From an uncultured Clostridia bacterium (GTDB taxonomy: Bacteria > Bacillota > Clostridia > Christensenellales > CAG-917): a stretch of 6,267 nt of DNA. Of the stretch, positions 1-5,380 are shown in pieces. The translations under genes and the position numbers were made by a program. Each line of letters starts with the position of its first letter. Position 1 is the stretch's first letter. The stretch lies in assembly GCA_946056785.1 (NCBI GenBank), contig CAMGKS010000072.1, positions 1-6,267 of the forward strand. Reading direction: 5' to 3'. The notes below the pieces were generated by a model. It made no database searches, was not told the origin of the DNA, and saw only the letters and a program-made list of their open reading frames with translations.

Positions 1-1
1 G

Positions 2-208
2 AACGAGGAGATCTACAGGAAGGTCTGTCGACCCAAGGTCTCGGACGGTTGGGACAGGATAATGAGGACACTGGAGCTCCTCCCCTCTCTTAAGACGCGC
101 ACCGTGATCAGGCACACATTGGTCAAGGATGTCAACTTCGGATGGATCGATGACTACGCACGTCTCGACCGTATCGCCGACCCCGACCTCATCGAACCGA
201 AGGGATAA
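2..208 (+). CDS. taw1: Archaeal-type Taw1/TYW1 C-terminal fragment, broken at both ends
   Basis: The fragment encodes 68 residues, open at the window start and stopped by TAA at 206-208. Seen: it reads NEEIYRKVCRP, then SDGWDRI, RTVIRHTLVKD, YARLDRIADP and LIEPKG. This matches the region after the radical-SAM core of the tRNA 4-demethylwyosine synthase family (wyosine-formation domain). Known: Taw1/TYW1 is a [4Fe-4S] radical-SAM enzyme that builds the tricyclic wyosine precursor on G37 of tRNA-Phe, and it occurs in archaea and eukaryotes. The Cys cluster lies upstream, outside the window. Family members normally continue after EPKG with a Tyr and some tens of further residues; here the frame stops right after that Gly. 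GC is about 56 %, and Arg AGG/CGT and Ile ATC codons are frequent, unlike the genes downstream. Inference: this is archaeal DNA, possibly from a gut methanogen of the Methanomassiliicoccales type, joined to bacterial DNA. The family call is strong; the taxon is a guess. Confidence 0.85.
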   Translation, partial: NEEIYRKVCRPKVSDGWDRIMRTLELLPSLKTRTVIRHTLVKDVNFGWIDDYARLDRIADPDLIEPKG

Positions 209-222
209 GGCGTTTTTTATTT

Positions 223-420
223 ACAAAAGAATGTTTTACAAAAGAAACTCGTAAGAAGTTTTATAAACAAAAGAAGCCGAAGTACAAAAGAAAATTGCCT
301 GAAAGGCATTATAAGCCGATTTGCGGCGAACAAAAGAAAGTCCGGAGTACAAAAGAAAATTGCCTGAAAGGCAGTATAGCTGATTTAAGCAAACAAAAGA
401 AAGTTAAGAGTACAAAAGAA
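223..420. repeat. Array of eight ACAAAAGAA short direct repeats
   Basis: The nonamer ACAAAAGAA occurs exactly at 223, 238, 267, 284, 330, 349, 393 and 412. The spacing is irregular, alternating short and long. Copies at 284, 349 and 412 are preceded by AGT, giving AGTACAAAAGAAA. Further partial copies are ACAAAAGAT at 613-621 and TTACTAAAGA at 631-640. The density is far above chance even in AT-rich DNA. On the opposite strand the motif reads TTCTTTTGT. I do not know its function; it could be a dispersed extragenic repeat of this lineage. Confidence 0.85.
281..408. repeat. Tandem duplication of a 63-65 base unit with an internal hairpin
   Basis: Unit one is 281-345 and unit two is 346-408. 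Their first 28 bases (281-308 and 346-373) are identical; the remainder is related but diverged, each with an internal ACAAAAGAAAG. A third, more diverged copy begins at 409 with AGTACAAAAGAAAA and fades after about 25 bases. Each of the first two units contains TGCCTGAAAGGCA (296-308 and 361-373), a five-base-pair hairpin with a GAA loop. Identical heads with diverged tails suggest that the head is under constraint or was duplicated recently. Confidence 0.85.
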
Positions 421-500
421 AACTCAGATTGCATTTATAGCGTAAAACTCAGTACGTAAGAAAAAAGCTTAAATTTGCAACGTCTGCTTAATTAAGTTTT

Positions 501-576
501 AGCACACGGTTTAAACTGTAACGTCAAATTGTTTTACAAGCGTTATTACAAAAAATGATAAACCGACCGGTGTGCT
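501..576 (+). other. Foldable element, possible structured RNA
   Basis: AGCACACGGTTTA at 501-513 can pair with two blocks downstream: TAAACCG at 559-565 and TGTGCT at 571-576. This gives a 13-base-pair stem with a five-base bulge on the 3' side. The 45-base interior can form smaller stems, for example TAACG (519-523) with CGTTA (541-545), and TTGT (529-532) with ACAA (536-539). A strong intrinsic terminator follows 66 bases later with no gene between. This would fit the 3' part of a non-coding RNA, but no promoter was found and pairing was judged by eye only. Confidence 0.35.
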
Positions 577-642
577 GTTTAAATTCGATACCCCTGAAAA
601 AGTTTTTTAAGTACAAAAGATGTATTTAAATTACTAAAGATG

Positions 643-672
643 AAACGCCTTTTTAAAGGCGTTTATTTTTTT
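643..672 (+). terminator. Strong intrinsic terminator with no gene in front of it
   Basis: AAACGCCTTT at 643-652 pairs with AAAGGCGTTT at 655-664, and a run of seven T residues follows at 666-672. The T-run is only on the + strand side, so it acts on transcripts coming from the left. The nearest coding sequence on the left is the archaeal fragment more than 430 bases away, so whatever it ends is either a non-coding RNA or a gene lost at the chimeric join. It also insulates spoIVA from upstream transcription. Confidence 0.85.
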
Positions 673-706
673 GCGAATTTTATTGTAATTTTTTTTTGCT
701 TATCCG

Positions 707-734
707 GAATAATATTGAGTTTGATGAATATATT
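707..734 (+). promoter_or_regulatory. Possible sigma-E-type promoter of spoIVA
   Basis: GAATAAT at 707-713 resembles the sigma-E -35 element. AATATATT at 727-734, 13 bases downstream, shares five of eight positions with the CATACAAT-type -10. Transcription would start near 741, just before the ribosome binding site. Known: in Bacillus, spoIVA is transcribed by mother-cell sigma-E RNA polymerase. No sigma-A pair with correct spacing is visible here. The match is weak in this AT-rich stretch, so the call rests partly on what is known of the gene. Confidence 0.35.
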
Positions 735-745
735 TTAGCGTAGTT

Positions 746-751
746 GGAGGG
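746..751 (+). promoter_or_regulatory. Ribosome binding site that fixes the spoIVA start
   Basis: GGAGGG lies four bases before ATG 756. An in-frame TTG at 744 would extend the protein by four residues, but that codon abuts and reads through this site, so it cannot be the start this site serves. Confidence 0.9.
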
Positions 752-755
752 CAAA

Positions 756-2234
756 ATGAATAAATTTAACCTTTTAGAAGACATAGCAAAGCGTACGGGC
801 GGCGACGTTTACGTCGGCGTTGTCGGTCCGGTAAGAACGGGAAAATCAACGTTTATAAAGCGGTTTATGGAGAGTTTTGTAATCGATAATATTGCCGACC
901 CGAATGCAAGAGAAAGAACGATAGACGAATTGCCACAATCTGCCGACGGAAAAACTATTATGACGACTCAACCTCGTTTCGTACCTAACGAAGCGGTTAA
1001 GGTTACGTTTAACAACGATTTATCCGTCAGCATGCGTATGATAGATTGCGTAGGTTACGTGATTGACGGAGCGGTGGGGCATAAATCGGACGGCAAAGAC
1101 AGAATGGTAAGGACTCCGTGGTCAAATGACGAAATGCCTTTTGAAAAGGCGGCGGAATTGGGAACCGAAAAAGTCATAAAAGAACATTCTACAATCGGCG
1201 TGTTGTTGACAACCGACGGTTCGATTGGAGAACTTGAAAGAGAAAAGTATATTTCGGCAGAGGAAAGAGTAGCGGCAGAACTCAACGAAATGGGCAAACC
1301 GTTTGTCGTGGTTTTAAACAGTACCCATCCGCAAAGCGAAGATACGTTAAAGATCAAAGAAGCTTTACAAGCTAAATACGACGCTCCCGTTATTGCAGTC
1401 GACGTCTTGAACATGACTGAAGATAACGTGTCTGAGATTATGGAAAGCGTATTGCTCGAATTCCCGATAAAACTTATTGACGCCGTTGCGCCTAAATGGA
1501 TTCAGGCTCTTGACATAGCAAGCGATATAGTCGGAGAAATAATAAGGGTTATGGATAAGGTAGGAAAAATGGCGTCAAAGCTTAAAGACTACGTAAATTT
1601 TGACGAGGCTTTCGACGACGCTGAATATCTTGACCGTCCTTCGGGAATTAAACTCGACGCCGGTACGGGAAGAGTGGAAATTTCTATGGCGGTTAAAGAA
1701 GGATTGTTCTACCGAGTCGCCAGCGACGAATGCGGAGAATGTTTATCATCTGATTACGACGTTTTCAGACTTTTGAAATCTTTGTCGCGTTCAAGAGCTA
1801 AAACCGCTAAACTTGATGTAGCTTTAAAAGAAGCGGAAGAAACGGGTTATGGCGTTGTCGCTCCGCTGATTGACGATATGGAACTTGACGAGCCTGAAAT
1901 CGTAAAACAGGGCGGTCAATTCGGCGTAAAACTTAAAGCAAAAGCACCGTCGCTTCATATAATCAAAGTGGACGTCGAAACGGAAGTAAGCCCTATTGTC
2001 GGAAGCGAGCAGCAAAGCGACGAACTTGTCAAAAGTCTTATGAATGATTTCGAAGGGGATAAGGCAGCTTTATGGGAAACGAACATTTTCGGGAAGTCAC
2101 TCAGCAGTCTTGTAAACGACGGATTACAGCATAAACTTTCGGTTATGCCGATAGACGCAAGGCAAAAGATGCAAAAAACGCTTGGCAGAATTATAAACGA
2201 GGGTAAAGGCGGAGTGCTGTGTATACTTCTTTAA
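756..2234 (+). CDS. spoIVA: Stage IV sporulation protein A (spore coat morphogenetic ATPase)
   Basis: The 492-residue product equals the Bacillus subtilis SpoIVA length and is similar from end to end. Known: SpoIVA is a cytoskeletal ATPase of the mother cell that polymerises on the outer forespore membrane and forms the base layer of the coat; cortex formation also depends on it. Seen: Walker A GPVRTGKST at about 24-32 with K30, the ELPQS then GKTIMTT stretch holding T70/T71 (the sensor threonines described in B. subtilis), the Walker-B-like MIDCVGY with D97, the EHSTIGVLLTTDGSIG stretch, and a conserved C-terminal LSSLVNDGLQ...RIINEGKGG tail. No motif is missing. The start is ATG 756 because of its ribosome binding site. 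The gene is monocistronic, between terminators at 643-672 and 2240-2272. It marks the host as an endospore former. Bacillus partners such as SpoVM are not in this window. Confidence 0.97.
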   Translation: MNKFNLLEDIAKRTGGDVYVGVVGPVRTGKSTFIKRFMESFVIDNIADPNARERTIDELPQSADGKTIMTTQPRFVPNEAVKVTFNNDLSVSMRMIDCVGYVIDGAVGHKSDGKDRMVRTPWSNDEMPFEKAAELGTEKVIKEHSTIGVLLTTDGSIGELEREKYISAEERVAAELNEMGKPFVVVLNSTHPQSEDTLKIKEALQAKYDAPVIAVDVLNMTEDNVSEIMESVLLEFPIKLIDAVAPKWIQALDIASDIVGEIIRVMDKVGKMASKLKDYVNFDEAFDDAEYLDRPSGIKLDAGTGRVEISMAVKEGLFYRVASDECGECLSSDYDVFRLLKSLSRSRAKTAKLDVALKEAEETGYGVVAPLIDDMELDEPEIVKQGGQFGVKLKAKAPSLHIIKVDVETEVSPIVGSEQQSDELVKSLMNDFEGDKAALWETNIFGKSLSSLVNDGLQHKLSVMPIDARQKMQKTLGRIINEGKGGVLCILL

Positions 2235-2239
2235 GGGAA

Positions 2240-2272
2240 AAGGCTCAAACTTTGTTTGAGCCTTAATTCTTT
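2240..2272 (+). terminator. Intrinsic terminator of spoIVA
   Basis: AAGGCTCAAAC at 2240-2250 pairs perfectly with GTTTGAGCCTT at 2254-2264 around a TTT loop, five bases after the stop codon. The following tract, AATTCTTT, is only moderately T-rich, so termination may be partial, but the 11-base-pair stem is strong. Confidence 0.8.
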
Positions 2273-2455
2273 AAATCATCAATTAATAGACTTGATTTTT
2301 CAAATGCAAAAAACCCTATAAAACTTAAACTTAAAAGCGTTATTTTTGAAAGGTTTTAAAATTTTAAAATGTATTTTTCATAAAAAATATTTTTAAATTT
2401 AAAATCGAAAAACGAATGGTGTTTTTAGTTTAAGCGTATGAAAGGTTATGAAAAC

Positions 2456-2494
2456 GTTTGTCGATTTAAATTTTCTATGAAAATTTAAACAAAC
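2456..2494. repeat. Long imperfect inverted repeat
   Basis: TTTAAATTTTC (2465-2475) and GAAAATTTAAA (2479-2489) are perfect complements around a TAT loop. Outside a four-base bulge (2461-2464), GTTTG (2456-2460) pairs with CAAAC (2490-2494), for 16 pairs in all. No T-tract follows, so it is not a classical terminator. Its role is unknown, and AT-rich DNA produces such palindromes more easily than mixed DNA. Confidence 0.55.
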
Positions 2495-2524
2495 CGATTT
2501 ATTCAGTTTGCCGACTAAAATATA

Positions 2525-2567
2525 ACGGCAAAATATAGTGCCGTAAATTTCCAATAAATAGGAAATT
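2525..2567. promoter_or_regulatory. Two adjacent inverted repeats upstream of the -35, possible operator
   Basis: ACGGCA (2525-2530) mirrors TGCCGT (2539-2544), and AATTTCC (2546-2552) mirrors GGAAATT (2561-2567). The second ends four bases before the -35 hexamer of the beta-CASP operon. This placement fits binding sites for a dimeric regulator, but no regulator family is recognised and chance cannot be excluded. Confidence 0.3.
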
Positions 2568-2571
2568 ACTA

Positions 2572-2600
2572 TTGAAACCTAATATTTTTTTTGCTATAAT
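2572..2600 (+). promoter_or_regulatory. Near-consensus sigma-A promoter of the beta-CASP/kinase operon
   Basis: TTGAAA at 2572-2577 and TATAAT at 2595-2600 are separated by exactly 17 bases, and TGC before the -10 forms an extended -10 (TGnTATAAT). Transcription should begin near 2607, leaving a short leader of about 22 bases with no room for a riboswitch. This is the best promoter in the window and predicts steady vegetative expression. Confidence 0.88.
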
Positions 2601-2628
2601 TTTATAAAATAGATAAGAGGAGAAATTT

Positions 2629-4224
2629 ATGAAACTTTCGTTTTTCGGAGCCGCTCATCAGGTTACGGGAAGTTGTTATATGCTCGAAGTCGGTGGGAAA
2701 AAAGTGCTTATCGACTGCGGTATGGAACAAGGCCCTCAGATTTTTGAACAACAGGCGTTTGCAATGGCCCCGGCAGATGTTTATTGCGTATTTTTGACTC
2801 ATGCCCATATCGACCATAGCGGTCTTTTGCCGTTGCTTACCAAACTTGGCTTTGAAGGAAAAATATATACGACTAAGGCTACTAAGAATTTGTGCGATAT
2901 TATGCTTCGTGACGCCGCTCATATACAGGAAACCGAAGCGGAATGGAAAAACAGGAAAGGACAGCGTGCAAAAAACGAGCCATATGAGCCGCTTTATACC
3001 ATTGAGGACGCTGAAGAATGTATGAAACATTTCGTCGGTTTCGATTATGACAAAGCAGAAAAAATCGACGAAAATATCTCGGTAAGATTTTTAGACGCAG
3101 GGCATTTGCTCGGTTCCGCACACGTCGAGATTACTGCAAAAGAGGGCAATCAAACAAGAAAAATCGTTTTTTCGGGCGATATAGGAAATACAGGCGTACC
3201 TCTTTTAAATCATTATTCGACGATTGAAGAAGCGGACTACGTGGTTATGGAATCTACCTACGGCGACCGTGACCATGAGGAAGTTTTGGACCCGGTTAAG
3301 GACTTTGCCAAAATAATTCAGGATACTTTCGATAAGGGCGGCAACGTTGTTATTCCTTGTTTCGCCGTCGGCAGAACTCAGGAGTTGTTGTATTATTTAA
3401 GACAAATCAAACAAGACAATCTTGTTACCGGACATAACGGATATAAAATTTTCCTTGACAGTCCTCTTGCTATTAATGCGACGAATATATTCTTAGATAT
3501 GGGAAAAGAATATTACAACGATGAAGCCGACGCCCTCATTTCTAACGGTATAAACCCTATCGGCGTTAACGACTTATATTACAGCATTACAAGCGAAGAC
3601 TCAAAAATGATTAATGAGGAAGTCAGTCCGTGCATTATAATATCTGCATCCGGAATGTGCGAAGCGGGCAGAATCAAACACCATTTGAAACATAACTTAT
3701 GGAAAACGAACAGTACCATATTGTTTGTAGGTTTCCAGGTGCCGGGTACGCTTGGACATTCGATATTGACGGGAGCGAGAAAGGTGACTTTGTTTCAGGA
3801 AACCATTGCTGTCGAGGCACAGATTAAAAAACTTCAAAATGTTTCCGCTCATGCCGGCAGGACAGATTTGTTAGGTTTTTTGTCGCATCTTAAATCTGCT
3901 CCTCAGCACGTTTTCGTTACGCACGGCGATGACAGAGTAAGCGAAATGTTTGCAGAAAAAGTCCATGACGTTTATGGCTTTAAGTCTACCGCCCCTTATT
4001 ACGGGGAAGTATACGACTTATTGACCGGCGAAAAATTGCTGAACGGTCACAAGAAGGTCAGAAAAGAAAAGAAAGTGGCAACCCGTAAGGCGGGAGCATA
4101 TGATAAAGTGTTGGAAGCTCTTGAAAGATTGCAAAACGTTGCCGCTAAAAACCAGGATAAGGCAAATCATTATCTTGAAAAACTTGCAAAACAAATTGAT
4201 GAAATCTCCAACAGATGGGATTGA
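2629..4224 (+). CDS. Beta-CASP metallo-beta-lactamase-fold RNA hydrolase (YSH1/CPSF73-like)
   Basis: The 531-residue product is probably a cytoplasmic zinc-dependent nuclease acting on RNA. Seen: motif 1 LIDCG (D29), motif 2 HAHIDH (H58, H60, D62, H63), motif 3 GHLLGSAH (H159), motif 4 SGDIG (D184), then the beta-CASP motif A ESTYGDR (E208), FAVGRTQE near 245-252, SASGMCEAGR at 339-348, motif B SAHAGRTD (H408) and motif C THGD (H432). All expected metal ligands are present, so it should be active. Known: the COG1236 family is related to eukaryotic CPSF73 and archaeal aCPSF; substrates of the bacterial members are poorly known. It lacks the RNase J layout. Odd: residues from about 475 form a Lys/Arg-rich stretch (KKVRKEKK) followed by a probable helical or coiled-coil tail to 531, which may bind RNA or a partner. 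GAGGAG at 2617-2622 lies six bases before ATG. It is first in an operon with the kinase. Fold certain; substrate unknown. Confidence 0.92.
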   Translation: MKLSFFGAAHQVTGSCYMLEVGGKKVLIDCGMEQGPQIFEQQAFAMAPADVYCVFLTHAHIDHSGLLPLLTKLGFEGKIYTTKATKNLCDIMLRDAAHIQETEAEWKNRKGQRAKNEPYEPLYTIEDAEECMKHFVGFDYDKAEKIDENISVRFLDAGHLLGSAHVEITAKEGNQTRKIVFSGDIGNTGVPLLNHYSTIEEADYVVMESTYGDRDHEEVLDPVKDFAKIIQDTFDKGGNVVIPCFAVGRTQELLYYLRQIKQDNLVTGHNGYKIFLDSPLAINATNIFLDMGKEYYNDEADALISNGINPIGVNDLYYSITSEDSKMINEEVSPCIIISASGMCEAGRIKHHLKHNLWKTNSTILFVGFQVPGTLGHSILTGARKVTLFQETIAVEAQIKKLQNVSAHAGRTDLLGFLSHLKSAPQHVFVTHGDDRVSEMFAEKVHDVYGFKSTAPYYGEVYDLLTGEKLLNGHKKVRKEKKVATRKAGAYDKVLEALERLQNVAAKNQDKANHYLEKLAKQIDEISNRWD

Positions 4225-4230
4225 GGAAGG
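4223..4230 (+). promoter_or_regulatory. Ribosome binding site that fixes the kinase start
   Basis: GAGGAAGG overlaps the TGA stop of the beta-CASP gene and lies five bases before ATG 4236. The earlier in-frame ATG 4215 has no such site in front of it, and translation from there would run through this one. The overlap of stop and binding site suggests translational coupling. Confidence 0.85.
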
Positions 4231-4235
4231 CGACT

Positions 4236-5123
4236 ATGACAGATGCTGAACAAAGAGAAAAAATATACAGTGACGAGGTGAATTATAATCATTCGCTTAT
4301 AAACGCAGCGGAGCTTATAAGTAAAACGGATACAAAGCTTCTTTTGCTTGCAGGTCCGAGCTGTGCCGGCAAAACTACAACGTCAAAAAGATTGTCCGCA
4401 AATCTTATTAAGCGCGGCAGAGGAATAAGCGTTATTTCCCTTGACGATTTTTACTTGGGACCCGATAAATCTCCTAAAACTCCTGACGGAAAGCCGGATT
4501 TTGAGTCGATTTACGCTTTAGATTTGCCGTACATTCAGCAATGTTTTTCCGACCTTGTAAAGGGGAAAATCGTTCAAACGCCTACTTTCGATTTCAATTT
4601 ACATGCAAGGACGGACGAATATCATGAAATCAAACTCGGGGAGGGCGACATTTGCATCGTTGAAGGTTTGCACGCTTTGAATCCGCTTATAGTATCCGAT
4701 TTTGTTGAGCCGAAATATGTGTTCAAACTCTTTTTAGAGTCCTATCAGGATAGTCAGGCTCTTGAAAAGACGAGGGTTTTAAGACGTCTTGTACGAGATT
4801 TCCATTATCGTTCAAGCGACGCAAACCGCACTTTTGAAATGTGGGATAACGTTGTATCGAGCGAATTAATAAATATTATTCCTTTCTCAAGATATGCAAA
4901 TGCAACGATTAACACTTATTTCGGATATGAAACGGGCGTTTTGAAAAAACCCGCACTCGAGGTTTTGGATACGCTTGAAAAGGGAAGTAAATATCAAGAT
5001 TTTGCAAAGCAGATAAGAAACAGCCTTGAATACGTTCATTCTATACCGCTTGACATGGTCCCTAAGGACAGCTTGCTTCAAGAATTTATTCCGCCGGCAA
5101 GCGTTTGGGACAGATATAAATAA
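4236..5123 (+). CDS. Uridine-kinase-like nucleoside kinase (PRK/Udk family)
   Basis: The 295-residue product is a P-loop kinase that probably phosphorylates a nucleoside with ATP or GTP in the cytoplasm. Seen: a roughly 35-residue N-terminal helix region, Walker A GPSCAGKTT at 40-48, SLDDFY at 68-73 (the Asp pair typical of the Udk/PRK family), PTFDF at 116-120, VEGLHALNP at 142-150, and a basic lid-like stretch RRLVRDFHYR at 183-192. The C-terminal third, to WDRYK, is family-specific. Known: many Clostridia carry a longer fused form with TGS and ThrRS-like second domains before the kinase; those are absent here. It is second in the operon, 11 bases after the beta-CASP stop, with the ribosome binding site overlapping that stop. 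The nucleoside is not predictable from sequence; uridine or cytidine is only the default for the family. Phosphoribulokinase is less likely without a Calvin-cycle context. Confidence 0.85.
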   Translation: MTDAEQREKIYSDEVNYNHSLINAAELISKTDTKLLLLAGPSCAGKTTTSKRLSANLIKRGRGISVISLDDFYLGPDKSPKTPDGKPDFESIYALDLPYIQQCFSDLVKGKIVQTPTFDFNLHARTDEYHEIKLGEGDICIVEGLHALNPLIVSDFVEPKYVFKLFLESYQDSQALEKTRVLRRLVRDFHYRSSDANRTFEMWDNVVSSELINIIPFSRYANATINTYFGYETGVLKKPALEVLDTLEKGSKYQDFAKQIRNSLEYVHSIPLDMVPKDSLLQEFIPPASVWDRYK

Positions 5124-5255
5124 AACTTTTGCAAAGCGGTTAAAACTGCTAAGATGTTTAAAGCTGCTAAGCGTTTAAAACGAATTGCATTTTAGCATAG
5201 TTTAAGGGCGTACAACTTGTGTAAGTTTTAAATCTACGCTAAAAATTCAATACCT

Positions 5256-5289
5256 AAAAAATCAAACCAACGAAAAAATCAAACCAACG
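5256..5289. repeat. Perfect 17-base tandem duplication of a terminator arm
   Basis: AAAAAATCAAACCAACG occurs twice head to tail, at 5256-5272 and 5273-5289. Both copies are complementary to the same right arm, GGTTTGATTTTTT at 5289-5301. Only one can pair at a time; the near copy gives a tight three-base loop and the distant copy a loop of about 20 bases. Confidence 0.9.
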
Positions 5290-5303
5290 GTTTGATTTTT
5301 TTT
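5273..5303 (+). terminator. Intrinsic terminator of the beta-CASP/kinase operon
   Basis: ATCAAACC (5278-5285) pairs with GGTTTGAT (5289-5296), extended by A/T pairs on the outside, and eight T residues run from 5296 to 5303. It lies about 150 bases after the kinase stop, giving the operon a long 3' untranslated tail unless an earlier weaker signal is used. The outer A-run means it may also work on transcripts from the right on the opposite strand. Confidence 0.85.
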
Positions 5304-5380
5304 ATAAGTAATATGCACCTTAACGAAAAATGGAAAGTGTAAAGAATGCAAATTGCAAGAAAAGCGGAAAGCGTTAAGCT

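Larger units (their letters stand above)
209..640. other. Non-coding, repeat-rich spacer of 430 bases
   Basis: No credible gene lies between the archaeal fragment and the terminator before spoIVA. Every frame is broken by stops, and the short open stretches have no start with a ribosome binding site. GC drops to roughly one third at base 209. Bases 223-420 hold a dense array of ACAAAAGAA repeats and a roughly 65-base tandem unit. Bases 501-576 can fold into a long stem, and an isolated repeat core (ACAAAAGA) recurs at 613-620. I found no convincing sigma-A promoter here. Confidence 0.7.
2273..2571. other. AT-rich spacer with inverted repeats, no gene
   Basis: This is very AT-rich DNA without a credible reading frame. 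It holds a perfect 16-base palindrome TTTTAAAATTTTAAAA at 2354-2369. A longer inverted repeat spans 2456-2494. Two shorter inverted repeats at 2525-2544 and 2546-2567 sit directly upstream of the promoter of the next operon. The A/T tracts could act as an upstream promoter element. I see no RNA gene or mobile element. Confidence 0.6.

Noticed and set aside
223..420. CRISPR array
   Set aside because: The repeat is only nine bases, the spacing is irregular, the spacer-like tails of the two long units are related to each other, and no cas gene is present.
281..420. Short peptide-coding repeat (frame reading STKENCLKG...)
   Set aside because: The frame has no start codon with a ribosome binding site and hits a stop shortly after; repeat units differ in length by two bases, so the frame is not kept.
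501..672. Riboswitch controlling spoIVA
   Set aside because: The terminator is followed by a likely promoter for spoIVA, no known aptamer core is recognised, and the folded element and the terminator show no shared alternative pairing that I could see.
744..755. TTG 744 as the spoIVA start
   Set aside because: The TTG overlaps the GGAGGG ribosome binding site; ATG 756 has correct spacing and gives exactly the usual 492-residue length.
1055..1414. Open frame of 119 codons on the minus strand inside spoIVA
   Set aside because: It lies wholly inside a well-supported conserved gene on the other strand, has no recognisable family features, and its composition reflects antisense reading of spoIVA. 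The minus-strand frame at 1824-2015 is rejected for the same reason.
2607..2628. Leader regulatory RNA for the beta-CASP operon
   Set aside because: The predicted leader is only about 22 bases, just enough for the ribosome binding site.
2602..3030. Open frame of 142 codons on the minus strand overlapping the beta-CASP gene start and its promoter
   Set aside because: It is antisense to strongly conserved metal-binding motifs, runs across the promoter region, and reads as a Phe/Lys-rich sequence with no known domain. The frames at 2801-3025 (+), 2900-3121 (-) and 4887-5081 (-) are likewise shadows of conserved genes.
4215..4235. ATG 4215 as the kinase start
   Set aside because: It has no ribosome binding site of its own and would overlap the upstream stop; ATG 4236 follows GAGGAAGG by five bases.
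5329..5373. Small open frame of 14 codons beginning ATG GAA AGT
   Set aside because: It has no ribosome binding site, no promoter nearby and no conserved features, so there is no basis to call it a gene.
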